A stretch of DNA of 64,000 nt from Nostoc sp. NMS9 (GCF_017114995.1 NZ_JABXKL010000085.1:1-64000), one strand, 5' to 3'; shown: positions 8,847-18,563, numbered from the stretch's first letter. Numbers and translations: made by a program. Notes: generated by a model not told the origin, from the letters alone.

Positions 8847-9792
8847 CAATAATATTCCCAATTATTATCTTTACGGAACAGTCCTCACTCGTTATGGGTT
8901 AGCGTCCTTAAATCATGACATTAGACGAGGAAATAAGACTATCCTGCAAAAAGGCTATTGGAATGGTAAGATTCATTCTTTTGTAGGTTCAAGTGCAATT
9001 CGTTGGGCGTTACGTTTTTATCTTCAAAAGCAAGGTTATTTAGTTAATCGAGTTTGGGATGAAGACGAACATATTAATCGATTAACAAGTGAATATTTCG
9101 ATCCAGAAGAATTTTATGATGATGATATTTTTGGGTTTGCTTTATTAGAGTCTGCTGAAACAGAAGAGGAGGCTTCAACAACAAAGAGAAAAAACAAACG
9201 AACAACAGTCAGCACTCCTAATCAGCGAATGGGTGCTTTAGGGATGAATATGGCTGTTTCGCTAACGCCTTATGATGGTGCAGTCAAGTTAGGGGCAAAA
9301 AGTGGCAGAGAGAAGGATAGCACATCGCTTCATTTTACAGAATATCATGCAACTCGATATCAATATTATTTTGGAATTAATGTCACTCATCTCAAAGATG
9401 TTTCGCGGATTTTACCTCTGATAGATGGGATTATGAATTTGCCCTAGGTGGGAGGAAGTAGTAATATTTTTAATTATCCTTTCTGTCCCGATAGTTTAGT
9501 ATTTCACTGGACAAATCATTTTGCTTCATATATTTCCTATTGCTTTGAATATTGCGATCCAAAAAGTAAGGAAGCAAAACTTACAAAAGAGTTTATAGAT
9601 GAAGTGGAATGCGGACAGATTGACCATAGTAAATTGTGGATTGGGGGAACAATTGTTAAGGAATTACAGCAATTAGATAATTTTGATAATTCTCTTTTTA
9701 AGAAGGCGCATATTTATCGTAATCGAAATGAACTGATTGAAGCTTTGAAAACAGTCATTAAAAGAGATTTGGGCTTAGAAGAATCAAAATGA
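8824..9792 (+). pseudogene. cas7: cas7 interrupted by an in-frame TAG
   Basis: Cas7 is the guide-RNA backbone subunit of Cascade. The frame gives 207 residues, then TAG at 9445-9447, then continues in the same frame for 114 residues to a TGA at 9790-9792. Joined, it would be about 322 residues, a normal Cas7 length. The stop falls directly before VGGSSN, which matches the conserved glycine motif of Cas7/DevR proteins, so the break is inside a core region. A CAG-to-TAG change is one simple explanation. Restart at the GTG after the stop, suppression, or a sequencing error are alternatives. The N-terminal part has VGSSAIRWALRFYL and a variable acidic loop near residue 95-125. Confidence 0.8.
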
Positions 9793-10427
9793 TTGCACCA
9801 TTAATTCTCTATTTGGATGTTCCATTTGCGACTTTTCGGGAGTCACATGCAAGGGAAATGGGAAAAACCTATCCTGTCCCTCCTCCAGCGACAGTGTATG
9901 GGATGTTATTGTCTTTGGTAGGGGAAACGAATGTCTATCGCCACTGTGGGGTAGAATTGGCGATCGCGATGTTATCTAGCCCCAAAAAATCGCGAATTTT
10001 GCGTCAAATGAGACGGTTTAAGAATGCTAATTTTAGCCATCCAGAGAATGTTATTCCCTGTTATCAAGAAATTTTGTCTAATCTGAAGTGTTTAATTTGG
10101 GTTCGTTCTGACGAGGAGAAGATACAACCAAGTTTAAGGGAGAGGATACAGTTAGCGTTTGACCATCCTGAGCTAGTAAGACGGTTTGGTTGTTTATTTT
10201 TGGGAGAAAGTGACCAGTTGATTAAAACGATCAAACTTGTCTCGGAAGATTATCTAGAGGGGGTGAGACAGTGGGCGATTAGAGACAATCGAGGCAGGTT
10301 AACCTTACCCTATTGGGTTGACCATGTGGGGTCAAGAAATACCCGATTTTTGAGGTATCGGATTGAGAAAATGCCAAGCTCAACACCTCCTGATTTGGCG
10401 TGGACGATGATTCAATCTCCAATTTGA
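9789..10427 (+). CDS. cas5: Cas5 Cascade subunit
   Basis: 212 residues. The beginning is typical of Cas5: LYLDVPFATFRESHAREM followed by YPVPPPATVYGMLLSLVGE, the glycine/proline motif of the first RAMP-like repeat. Cas5 caps the 5' handle of the guide RNA. It starts within the cas7 stop (ATGA overlap), so its translation depends on ribosomes reaching the end of cas7; the TAG in cas7 could therefore lower Cas5 as well. Last gene before the CRISPR leader. Confidence 0.85.
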   Translation: MIAPLILYLDVPFATFRESHAREMGKTYPVPPPATVYGMLLSLVGETNVYRHCGVELAIAMLSSPKKSRILRQMRRFKNANFSHPENVIPCYQEILSNLKCLIWVRSDEEKIQPSLRERIQLAFDHPELVRRFGCLFLGESDQLIKTIKLVSEDYLEGVRQWAIRDNRGRLTLPYWVDHVGSRNTRFLRYRIEKMPSSTPPDLAWTMIQSPI

Positions 10428-10675
10428 CAAGTATCTCTTATGGGAAAGGGAATTTAGGGTAAAAGAATGGTGGGAAGGTTTACACGATAAGGGATATGGT
10501 AATTGAGATAATAAAAAAGGTACTTGCCATTTTTGGGAAAGTTTATCTGCACTGGGTTTGAGGGGCTGAAAGTGACAGAAACTTTGGTAAATTGTATGTT
10601 TTTGGTTTCTCGATCTGGAAAGTACTTGTAAGATTGTAAATGAACCTTCCTCAGTTAAGGGTTTTCAACTTTGCT
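10428..10675 (+). promoter_or_regulatory. CRISPR leader region
   Basis: A 248-base gap between cas5 and the first repeat. AT-rich, no gene. The array is on the same strand as the cas genes, so transcription could read through from cas5 or start here. The order of intact to decayed repeats supports this being the leader side. Confidence 0.5.
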
Positions 10676-10926
10676 GTGATTCGTGGCTTTATGCCGTTAG
10701 GCGTTGCTCAACTTTATGGAGTAGCAAAATTAACCGCAGATTCTATCGTGATTCGTGGCTTTATGCCGTTAGGCGTTGCTCAATCACACATTTCACACAT
10801 TAAAGTTGGGCTAAAATCGGTGATTCGTGGCTTTATGCCGTTAGGCGTTGCTCAATGGCGATATACCCGGGAAGTCTTCCAAAACACCACGTGATTCTTG
10901 GCTTTATGCCGTTAGGCGTTGCCCAA
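10676..10926 (+). CRISPR. CRISPR array of four repeats and three spacers
   Basis: 36-base repeats begin at 10676, 10748, 10820 and 10891, starting GTGATTCGTGGC and ending GGCGTTGCTCAA. Spacers are at 10712-10747, 10784-10819 and 10856-10890 (36, 36 and 35 bases). The first three repeats are identical; the fourth has two changes (CTTGG for CGTGG, CCCAA for CTCAA), as expected at the leader-distal end. No spacer matches elsewhere in the window by eye. Confidence 0.95.
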
Positions 10927-10961
10927 ATATCGAGGTCAAATTACTGACTACGATCGCAGAA

Positions 10962-10997
10962 GCGATTCGTAGCTTGATAAGGTTAGGTTATTCCTTC
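10962..10997 (+). repeat. decayed fifth CRISPR repeat
   Basis: Starts GCGATTCGTAGCTT and keeps GTTAGG; roughly 23 of 36 positions match the repeat. It begins exactly 35 bases after repeat four ends, the same spacing as the other spacers, which makes chance unlikely. It could be simple decay or a divergent repeat giving an atypical guide RNA. Confidence 0.65.
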
Positions 10998-11228
10998 AGC
11001 AACTTCCGCTAACCTTTGATGGTACGGTTAAAGATGCAGAACCGGGGCGTAGTCTAACTCTTACTACGAGAACGAAAATTAGCTTTGTAAAGCAGAAGGT
11101 GAAATTCGACAATGAGCATAGAAGAGTTAGAGTCAGCTTGATTACCAAATATCAAAAGTGCGATCGCATAAATTTTTGCTGTAGTAAAACTTAAATTGTT
11201 TAACCCAATTATTCCTCTACATAAGAAA

Positions 11229-11252
11229 GAGACGTGAACTAAATCACGTCTC
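11229..11252 (-). terminator. intrinsic terminator of the 11.3-11.6 kb gene
   Basis: Perfect 9-bp stem GAGACGTGA/TCACGTCTC with a 6-base loop; on the minus strand it is followed by TTTCTT. It lies 29 bases past the end of the minus-strand gene. Confidence 0.7.
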
Positions 11253-11280
11253 CAAGTGATGGGATAAAGTGCTTTGTGTG

Positions 11281-11586
11281 TTATGCTGCGTCGGCTACCA
11301 GTAAGCCATTAACAGCGATGATAATTATTTGCGCTGCTAAAGGGCTATCACAACATGGCCTATCATCCCTATTACAGGGTTGTGCTACCCATTTCCCCTC
11401 TAGATTTTGGTAGAAAGTGCCAAGTAGTTGAGAACCATTCCAGACTCGATACAGTTCACCCAAGTCATCTGCTACTGAGTCAATTTCAATTTCTGGTGCT
11501 ACTGGATCGGCCAAATGGTCAATATATTCCTCAAACTCTGATTCAGCCAAGGCTGAGTTACTAAAGTCATCTTGTACAATCATCAT
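11281..11586 (-). CDS. hypothetical protein with acidic N-terminus
   Basis: About 101 residues from the ATG at 11586, chosen because GAGG lies 8 bases upstream; the frame is open further back but that part looks non-coding. I do not recognise a family. It begins MIVQDDFSNSALAESEFEEY, has a middle beta-like part (YRVWNGSQLLGTFYQN) and a hydrophobic end (IIIIAVNGLLV) with four cysteines just before it. The middle reads like a small module that predicts phrases such as hue-binding only weakly, so no function is given. Cargo of the CAST. Confidence 0.5.
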   Translation of the reverse strand: MMIVQDDFSNSALAESEFEEYIDHLADPVAPEIEIDSVADDLGELYRVWNGSQLLGTFYQNLEGKWVAQPCNRDDRPCCDSPLAAQIIIIAVNGLLVADAA

Positions 11587-11714
11587 GAGTGACCTCATTA
11601 ACGGGGTTGAACAAAAGGCGATCGCATTTCTCTTGGCGGAGGGCGATCGCCTTTTTGAGTACATCAATATATTAGTTACTTTAGTAGCTAAAATCAATAA
11701 GTGTGTTTAAAACT

Positions 11715-12008
11715 TTAATTTGTCACTTCGACTGTGCTTAAAAAATTGTTTACCGATATTCCTAATGCAGTACAAATAGCCTCTAATACTTTTAGAGAAA
11801 CACTTTCAGACTCACCATACTCTAATTTTTTCAAATTTTGGTGCGAACACTCGCCGCCTTTGGCAGCAATTTCATCAGCCAGTTTCTGGCGTGACTTTTT
11901 TCCACGTAACCTTTTTAAAACTGTTCCTCTATCTTTGTTCCAGGCAACAGATACAACGTCCTCAATATAAATATAAATTCTGCTTTCTTTCTCACCCTTG
12001 TTAGACAT
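11715..12008 (-). CDS. XRE-family helix-turn-helix regulator
   Basis: 97 residues. The HTH spans about 26-85: LKRLRGKKSRQKLADEIAAK, then HQNLKKLEYGESESVSLKVL and LEAICTALGISVNNFL, the standard Cro/C1-type layout. Such proteins act as repressors or antitoxins and often control restriction-modification genes. It lies about 400 bases upstream of hsdM on the opposite strand and could control that locus (controller-protein role, inferred). Intact, without other domains. Confidence 0.8.
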   Translation of the reverse strand: MSNKGEKESRIYIYIEDVVSVAWNKDRGTVLKRLRGKKSRQKLADEIAAKGGECSHQNLKKLEYGESESVSLKVLEAICTALGISVNNFLSTVEVTN

Positions 12009-12408
12009 ATAATAGCTACAGCAGTAAACAAAATATAAATTTTTGAGCTACTACAGTTTACAAACTATAACGATTTAGAGCGAAAGTGGGACTCCTTTAG
12101 AAAAACTAACGCTGAAGCACCAAAAGGCATTTATTTTTCATTATTATCAACAGAAGTCCAAACTTGCGGATTTTGCCTTGCTATGAATAAAAATGCGATC
12201 GCAATATTGAGATTTTGATTCCTGGTAAGCCATTAGCATCTTTAGCTGCGTTTTCTCGCGCGGGTCAATGACTATAAACTTGCTATGCTCATCTAGCACA
12301 ATATTAGGACTTACACACTGTACAAACAAATCATCTTGTGTGTTACTCTATACGTTGCTCAGACACCACTTCTTGGCAGTGCTAGCGATCGCCCAGTACG
12401 AGAGATAA
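12009..12408. other. gap between XRE gene and hsdM
   Basis: Holds the upstream regions of the divergent XRE and hsdM genes. A 60-residue minus-strand frame at 12147-12329 lacks recognisable features and is not called as a gene. HIP1-like GCGATCGC sites are present. Confidence 0.4.
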
Positions 12409-14031
12409 ATGACGAACGGACTGAACGGACAAAACGGACACAAGAAAAAGCTAGAAACCCAGCTTTGGAATATTGCCGACTCGCTTCGGGGCAAGATGAA
12501 TGCTGATGAGTTTCGGGATTATTGCTTAGGGTTTATTTTCTATAAGTACCTCTCTGAGCGGCAGCATCTTTATGCCAATAAATTGTTAGCGGAGGATGGC
12601 ATTGATTTTCTGGAGATTGATGAAACTTCGGAGGAAGGGCAGGAATATTTAAAGGCGATTCAAGAGGATTCGATCGCCACCCTGGGATATTTTCTCAAGC
12701 CGTCAGAGTTGTTTAGCTCGTTAGCGGAACGGGCGTTAGGAGCGAAAAAAGCCCATGAGGAAAATCTAGCAGATGAGGATTTTGAATCATCTAACTTTAT
12801 TTTGGATGACCTAACCCAAGTGCTGAACAGCATCGAGCGATCAACTATGGGGGAAGAAAGCGAAGAGGATTTTGATCACTTATTTGAGGATCTGGATCTG
12901 AATTCGACGAAGTTGGGGCGGACTCCGAAGGCGAAAAATGCTTTAATTGCCAAGATTTTAGTGCATCTAAATAAGATTAATTTTCGGCTAGAGGAAACCG
13001 AGAGCGATGTGCTGGGGGATGCCTATGAGTATTTAATTGGGCAGTTTGCCAGTGGTGCGGGGAAGAAGGCAGGGGAGTTTTACACGCCGCAGCAGGTGTC
13101 TAAGGTGTTGGCAAAGCTTGTGACAACAGGGAAGAGTCGGCTGAAGTCGGTGTATGACCCCACCTGTGGATCGGGTTCTTTGTTGCTGCGGGTGGCGCGG
13201 GAGGTAGAATCAGTCGGGGATTTTTACGGACAAGAGATGAACCGCACGACTTACAACCTAGCACGGATGAACATGATTTTGCATGGGGTGCATTATCGGA
13301 ATTTTGATCTCAGGCAAGAGGATACGTTAGAGAACCCCCAGCATGAGGGAATGCGGTTTGAGGCGGTGGTGGCGAATCCGCCGTTTTCGGCGCAGTGGAG
13401 TGCGAATAAGCTGTTTGAGTCGGACGATCGCTTTAGTCAGTATGGGAAGTTAGCCCCGGCTTCTAAGGCTGATTTTGCATTTGTGCAGCACATGCTGCAT
13501 CACCTCGATGAGAATGGCATTATGGCGGTGGTGTTGCCCCACGGGGTTTTGTTTCGAGGAGGTGCGGAAGGGCATATTCGCCAGTATCTAATCAAGGAGC
13601 GGAATTGGTTGGATGCGGTGATTGGGTTGCCTGCGAATATTTTTTATGGAACGAGTATCCCGACTTGTATTTTGGTGTTGAAAAAGTGCCGGGAATCTCC
13701 TGAAGATGTTTTGTTTATTGATGCCAGTGCCTATTTTGAGAAGGCGAAGAATCAGAACTATTTGCGAGATGAGGATGTTGAAAAAATTGTTTCCACTTAT
13801 CGCCAAAGGATAGAGGAGGACAAGTATAGCTATCGCGCCCCATTAGCGGAGATTGCCGAGAATGATTTTAATTTAAATATTCCGCGTTATGTGGATACGT
13901 TTGAGGAGGAGGAGGAGATTGATCTGGCGGCTGTAGCGGCGGAGTTGAGGCAGTGTGATCGCGATATGGTGGCGATCGATGAGGCGATTAAGGGGTTTTG
14001 TGATGAGTTGGGGATTGATGCGCCGTTATGA
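12409..14031 (+). CDS. hsdM: type I restriction-modification methyltransferase subunit HsdM
   Basis: 540 residues, normal for HsdM. An N-terminal helical domain (about 15-190) is followed by the N6-adenine methylase core: DPTCGSGSLLL at 250-260 (S-adenosylmethionine site) and ANPPF at 322-326 (catalytic NPPF). With HsdS it methylates adenines in the recognition sequence and protects host DNA. Its last bases overlap the hsdS start (ATGA). It reads as intact. Confidence 0.95.
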   Translation: MTNGLNGQNGHKKKLETQLWNIADSLRGKMNADEFRDYCLGFIFYKYLSERQHLYANKLLAEDGIDFLEIDETSEEGQEYLKAIQEDSIATLGYFLKPSELFSSLAERALGAKKAHEENLADEDFESSNFILDDLTQVLNSIERSTMGEESEEDFDHLFEDLDLNSTKLGRTPKAKNALIAKILVHLNKINFRLEETESDVLGDAYEYLIGQFASGAGKKAGEFYTPQQVSKVLAKLVTTGKSRLKSVYDPTCGSGSLLLRVAREVESVGDFYGQEMNRTTYNLARMNMILHGVHYRNFDLRQEDTLENPQHEGMRFEAVVANPPFSAQWSANKLFESDDRFSQYGKLAPASKADFAFVQHMLHHLDENGIMAVVLPHGVLFRGGAEGHIRQYLIKERNWLDAVIGLPANIFYGTSIPTCILVLKKCRESPEDVLFIDASAYFEKAKNQNYLRDEDVEKIVSTYRQRIEEDKYSYRAPLAEIAENDFNLNIPRYVDTFEEEEEIDLAAVAAELRQCDRDMVAIDEAIKGFCDELGIDAPL

Positions 14032-14942
14032 GTAAGAAGTTAAATAAAAAAGTTCCTCAGTTGAGATTTCCTGAGTTTAAGGATAATTGGGAATCTAATT
14101 ATCTTGATCAAATTGGCGACTTAAAAAATGGTTTTAACGCGGATAAACAAGCATTTGGATCTGGCGTAGAATTTGTCAATTTAATGGATATTTTTGGCAA
14201 AAGTGAGATCCAAAAGACATATCTTGAACGAGTAGAAATTCCAGAAAAACAATTAGAGCAATACAAAATTCAAAAAGGTGATGTCTTATTCGTCAGATCC
14301 TCAGTAAAAAGGGAAGGCGTTGGTCAATCATGCCTAGTAAATGACCATTTTGAAGATACTGTTTACAGTGGGTTTATCATTAGATTCCGAGAAAAATCTA
14401 ATACTCTTTATCATCTGTATAAAAAATACTGTTTCGCTGAATCATCATTTAGAAAAGAAATCTTATCTTTTGCCACTTCTAGCGCTAATACGAATATAAA
14501 TCAAGATTCATTATCTCAAATCTTATTATTTTATCCCTCGATCGCCGAACAAAAAAAGATTGCTAGTTTTTTGGGGGCTGTTGATCGCCGTCTAACGCAA
14601 CTACGCCGCAAGCAGGAACTCTTGCAAACCTACAAACGCGGCGTAATACAAAAAATCTTCTCCCAAAAAATTCGATTTAAGTCTGCGATCGGCTCACCCT
14701 TCCCCGACTGGCAAAAGAAAAAGTTAGGAGAATTAGGTACTTTTCTCGGAGGAGGAACCCCTAGCACATCTCAAAAAAATTATTGGATTGGTGGAAAAAT
14801 TCCTTGGATTTCAAGCTCTGATCTTGAAGAAGATTCAATATATAAAATTTCTATCACAAGATTTATTAATGAAACAGCTATTAAAGAATCTGCAACCAAA
14901 AGAACAAGCATTGTTAGACGAAGAGTAGGGCATTACGGATAA
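14028..14942 (+). pseudogene. hsdS: HsdS specificity subunit, truncated in the second recognition domain
   Basis: 304 residues against about 400-450 for a full HsdS. It has the first target-recognition domain (about 10-175), the conserved helical spacer (IAEQKKIASFLGAVDRRLTQLRRK, about 180-215), and the start of the second domain (LGTFLGGGTPSTSQKNYW to ETAIKESATK). Then homology ends in RTSIVRRRVGHYG and a stop, so the rest of domain two and the second spacer are missing. HsdS proteins with one complete domain can sometimes act as dimers, so activity is possible. A recombination or frameshift event is likely. Confidence 0.75.
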
Positions 14943-15024
14943 ATCTATTTGTGTAAAATAAAGTGCAGCAGAGATTTTTCTATATGAAAGTTTGCGAGTC
15001 ATCCAATCCAGGAGTTTCCCCACA

Positions 15025-15624
15025 ATGATCGCAGCCAAAGACAAACCCACAAACTTAACCCCAGAAGAATACTTTGCCTGGGAAGCAACTCAACTGGAAA
15101 AGCACGAGTATATCAACGGCGAAGTTTACGCCATGAGCGGCGGTAGCGTCAATCACGGTCGTATCGCCATCCGCTTCACCGCCATGTTCGACAGCCACTT
15201 AGAAAAGACAGGTTGCATCACTGGAAATTCTGATGTCAAAGTCAATATCTTTGGCAATAATAACTATACCTACCCAGATGCCAGCGTTACCTGCGACGAT
15301 CGCGACAAAACCACAACCCAATATATTACCTACCCCTGCTTAATCGTCGAAGTCCTCTCCGCCAGCACCGAAGCCTACGACAGAGGCGGCAAGTTCCGAA
15401 TGTACCGCCAAAACCCAACCTTAATAGATTACCTACTAGTCAGTTCCACCAGCATCGAAATCGACCTGTATCACAAAAACGACGCAGGGGACTGGTTGAT
15501 TATCAACTACAAAGCAGGCGACACAATCGAACTCAAAAGCATTAACCTCAATTTTCCTATTGAACAAGTCTATCGCGGTTTAACCCTCTCCGCAGAAACC
15601 CCAACAGACACCATTCGGGAATAG
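15025..15624 (+). CDS. Uma2-family (DUF820) PD-(D/E)XK nuclease-like protein
   Basis: 199 residues from the ATG at 15025 (MIAAKDKPTNLTPEEYF); an earlier start at 14992 adds an unlikely N-terminus. Typical Uma2 marks: EEYFAWEA, HEYINGEVYAMSGG, the catalytic-type aspartate in YPDASVTCD and glutamate in IVEVLS, then FRMYRQNPTLIDYLLV. These proteins are very numerous in Nostocales and their role is mostly unknown. It sits between hsdS and hsdR, an unusual place that may mark the event that truncated hsdS. Confidence 0.85.
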   Translation: MIAAKDKPTNLTPEEYFAWEATQLEKHEYINGEVYAMSGGSVNHGRIAIRFTAMFDSHLEKTGCITGNSDVKVNIFGNNNYTYPDASVTCDDRDKTTTQYITYPCLIVEVLSASTEAYDRGGKFRMYRQNPTLIDYLLVSSTSIEIDLYHKNDAGDWLIINYKAGDTIELKSINLNFPIEQVYRGLTLSAETPTDTIRE

Positions 15625-15683
15625 GTAGTATTTTATAGGTAGTAGGCAATAAATAATACCTTTATTGTATTCCCCATTCCCCT

Positions 15684-18563
15684 ATGCCCCAAACCGAAGC
15701 CGAACTAGAACAAAAACTCATCAAACGTCTAACGGGACTAGGTTACGAACCTGTCACCCTTCGCAACGCTGAAGACTTCAAAGCCAACCTCAAAACTCAA
15801 CTCGAAAAACATAACCATATCAAACTCAGCGACACAGAGTTTAAAAGCATCCTCAACCATCTTGATAAAGGTAACGTCTTTGACCGTGCCAAACGCCTAC
15901 GCGACAGAATGGAACTTAGGCGCGACGATGGCACTACCTTTTACCTAGAATTCCTCAACACCGAACATTGGTGTCAAAACCAATATCAAGTCACGAACCA
16001 GATTACCCAGCAAGGCAAATACAAAAACCGCTACGATGTAACCCTGCTGATTAATGGTTTGCCCCTCGTCCAAATTGAACTGAAACGCCGAGGACTGGAA
16101 CTTAAGGAAGCCTTTAACCAAATCAACCGCTACCAACGCCATTCCTACAGCGCAGACAATGGACTGTTTCAATATGTCCAAATTTTCGTTATCTCCAACG
16201 GAGTTAATACCCGCTACTATGCCAACAACCGTAAACAAGAATTTAAACAAACGTTCTACTGGGCAGACCAAGACAATAACCTTATAACCCAACTGGAGGA
16301 CTTTGCCGACAGCTTTTTGGAAAAATGCCACGTTTCCAAAATGATCTGTAAATACATTGTCCTGCACGAATCTGACAAAGTGCTGATGGTGCTGCGCCCC
16401 TATCAATACTACGCAGTAGAAGCCATTATTGAGCGAGTCAAGGATACTGATAAAAACGGCTATATCTGGCACACGACCGGATCGGGTAAAACCCTCACCA
16501 GCTTCAAAGCTGCCCAAATCCTCACCCAACTCCCCAAAGTGCATAAAGTGCTGTTCGTGGTCGATCGCGCTGACCTTGACTACCAAACCAGCAAGGAATT
16601 TAATTATTTCAGTCCTAATTGCGTAGACACCACCGACAACACCAAACAACTTGTAGAACAAATTGCAGGGGATAACCCCCTCATTGTCACCACTATCCAG
16701 AAACTCAACCGAGCGATCAAATCCCAACGCCATGAAACCGCAATGGAGAGCTTGAAAGATAAGCGCATTGTGTTTATCTTTGACGAATGCCATCGCTCCC
16801 AATTTGGCGAAACCCATAAAAATATCGTCAAATTCTTCACCAAAGCCCAAATGTTTGGCTTTACCGGGACTCCCATTTTTGCCGCTAACGCTGCTAGCAA
16901 CGAACAAGGTAAACGCACTACCAAAGACCTATTCCAGGAATGTCTGCATAAATATGTGATCACTAATGCGATCGCTGATGAAAACGTTCTGAAATTTTCC
17001 GTCGAGTATTGGGGCAAACTCAAACGCAAAGATGGAACACTCATTCCAGAGCCAAAATCAGACCGCGAATTCTTTGAAAACCCCGACCGAATTTCTCTGA
17101 TTGTCGATTGGATTATTGCTAACCATAACCGTAAAACCCACGGTAGAAAGTTCTCGGCGATGCTCTGCGCCAGCAGCGTAGACACCCTAATTACCTATTA
17201 CGACACGTTCAAAAACAAACAAAAACAGGGATTACATGACCTACGAGTGATCACAATTTTTACTCCTGGCTATAACGAAGAAGACCAAGACGCAAACGGC
17301 TTAATTGGAGAACCTGATTTCAATATCAGCACAGATCCGAGCAACCGTAGCCATAGTCGCGACAAATTGAATCAATTTATCGCGGACTATAACCAGATGT
17401 ACCAAACCCAACATTCCGCCAAAGATAGTCAGGCTTTCTATGCCTACTATAAAGACATCGCCAAGCGGATGAAAGACCGCGATCGAGAAAACTTTCAGGA
17501 TCAGGAACGCGCCGATATTCTGTTAGTCGTCAATATGTTTCTCACGGGCTTTGATGTCAAAAAGCTCAATACACTTTACGTTGACAAAAATCTGAAGTAC
17601 CACGGGTTAATTCAAGCATACTCCCGTACTAATCGCATCTTGGGCGAACTTAAATCTCAGGGAAATATTGTTTGCTTTCGCAATCTTAAGGAGAATACCG
17701 ATCAAGCCATTGCACTCTTTTCCGATCCCAATGCTAATGAACAAATTTTCATTGAACCCTACGAATACTACATTGAGGAATTTAATAAAGGTGTGCAAGA
17801 ACTGAGAGTGATTGTCACTATCCCTAACGATGTCAATAAGCTTATTAGTGAAGACGACCAAGTTAAGTTTGTTAAAGCCTTTCGTAATCTTATCCGTTTA
17901 CAGAATGTAAGTAAATCATTTACTGAATTTAGTTTTTCTGACTTGAATCTGGATGAACAAACCTTTGAAGATTATAAAAGCAAATATCTGGACATCTACG
18001 ATAAAACGCGATCCAAACCAGATGAAGAGAAAGAATCTTTGGTTGAGGAAGTCGATTTTGAACTGGAACTGATCCAGCGAGACGAAATCAATGTCGCCTA
18101 TATTCTCAAGCTGGTGGCTAACCTCCAGCGCGATCGGCAAACAGATGTCACCTCAGAAGAGTACCAGAGCCAAAAAGCCTCTATCCTGGAAATTATTGGC
18201 AAAGAAGCGCAATTACGAAGTAAACGGGATCTGCTGGAGAAATTTATTGAAGAGCGGCTACCTACCCTTGAACCCGAAGAAAAAGTAGAAACCGTCTTTC
18301 AAGACTTTTGGACTCAAGAACGTGTTGAAGCAATTCAGCAACTCTGTATAGAGGAAAACCTCAAGGTCGAAGTTGTTAATCAAATGATTGCTGACTATAA
18401 ATTTTCAGGGAAAGAGCCATTAAGAGAAACTGTGCTGAGTGCTTGTAACGAAAAACCCAAATTATTAGATCGTAAAAAAATCTTTGCGCGAGTCGTATCA
18501 AAATTACTCGACATCATCAACAAATTTGATGACGCTCTTGGTGAGCTTGGGGAGGAAGAATAA
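15684..18563 (+). CDS. hsdR: type I restriction enzyme R subunit HsdR
   Basis: 959 residues, near normal. An N-terminal nuclease part has RYDVTLLINGLPLVQIELK (D118, E132, K134: PD-ExK). The helicase motor has TTGSGKT at 264-270 (Walker A), FDECH at 366-370 (DEAD box) and TGTP at 394-397. Helicase domain two and a helical C-terminus follow. It translocates DNA and cuts when HsdM/HsdS meet an unmodified site. It looks complete. Separated from hsdMS by the Uma2 gene, with a 59-base gap holding short AT repeats. Confidence 0.93.
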   Translation: MPQTEAELEQKLIKRLTGLGYEPVTLRNAEDFKANLKTQLEKHNHIKLSDTEFKSILNHLDKGNVFDRAKRLRDRMELRRDDGTTFYLEFLNTEHWCQNQYQVTNQITQQGKYKNRYDVTLLINGLPLVQIELKRRGLELKEAFNQINRYQRHSYSADNGLFQYVQIFVISNGVNTRYYANNRKQEFKQTFYWADQDNNLITQLEDFADSFLEKCHVSKMICKYIVLHESDKVLMVLRPYQYYAVEAIIERVKDTDKNGYIWHTTGSGKTLTSFKAAQILTQLPKVHKVLFVVDRADLDYQTSKEFNYFSPNCVDTTDNTKQLVEQIAGDNPLIVTTIQKLNRAIKSQRHETAMESLKDKRIVFIFDECHRSQFGETHKNIVKFFTKAQMFGFTGTPIFAANAASNEQGKRTTKDLFQECLHKYVITNAIADENVLKFSVEYWGKLKRKDGTLIPEPKSDREFFENPDRISLIVDWIIANHNRKTHGRKFSAMLCASSVDTLITYYDTFKNKQKQGLHDLRVITIFTPGYNEEDQDANGLIGEPDFNISTDPSNRSHSRDKLNQFIADYNQMYQTQHSAKDSQAFYAYYKDIAKRMKDRDRENFQDQERADILLVVNMFLTGFDVKKLNTLYVDKNLKYHGLIQAYSRTNRILGELKSQGNIVCFRNLKENTDQAIALFSDPNANEQIFIEPYEYYIEEFNKGVQELRVIVTIPNDVNKLISEDDQVKFVKAFRNLIRLQNVSKSFTEFSFSDLNLDEQTFEDYKSKYLDIYDKTRSKPDEEKESLVEEVDFELELIQRDEINVAYILKLVANLQRDRQTDVTSEEYQSQKASILEIIGKEAQLRSKRDLLEKFIEERLPTLEPEEKVETVFQDFWTQERVEAIQQLCIEENLKVEVVNQMIADYKFSGKEPLRETVLSACNEKPKLLDRKKIFARVVSKLLDIINKFDDALGELGEEE

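Noticed and set aside
9448..9792. Separate small gene after the cas7 stop
   Set aside because: It is in the same frame as cas7 and starts with a core Cas7 motif, so it is better read as the C-terminal part of an interrupted gene.
10640..10894. An 84-residue open frame across the CRISPR array
   Set aside because: It is made of repeat translations (IRGFMPLGVAQ three times); the DNA is a CRISPR array.
12147..12329. 60-residue minus-strand frame before hsdM
   Set aside because: No ribosome-binding site, no family, and lies in the control region of hsdM.
15945..16907. A 320-residue open frame on the minus strand inside hsdR
   Set aside because: It is antisense to the strongly supported HsdR coding region with Walker A and DECH motifs, has no recognisable domain, and its openness follows from codon use of hsdR.
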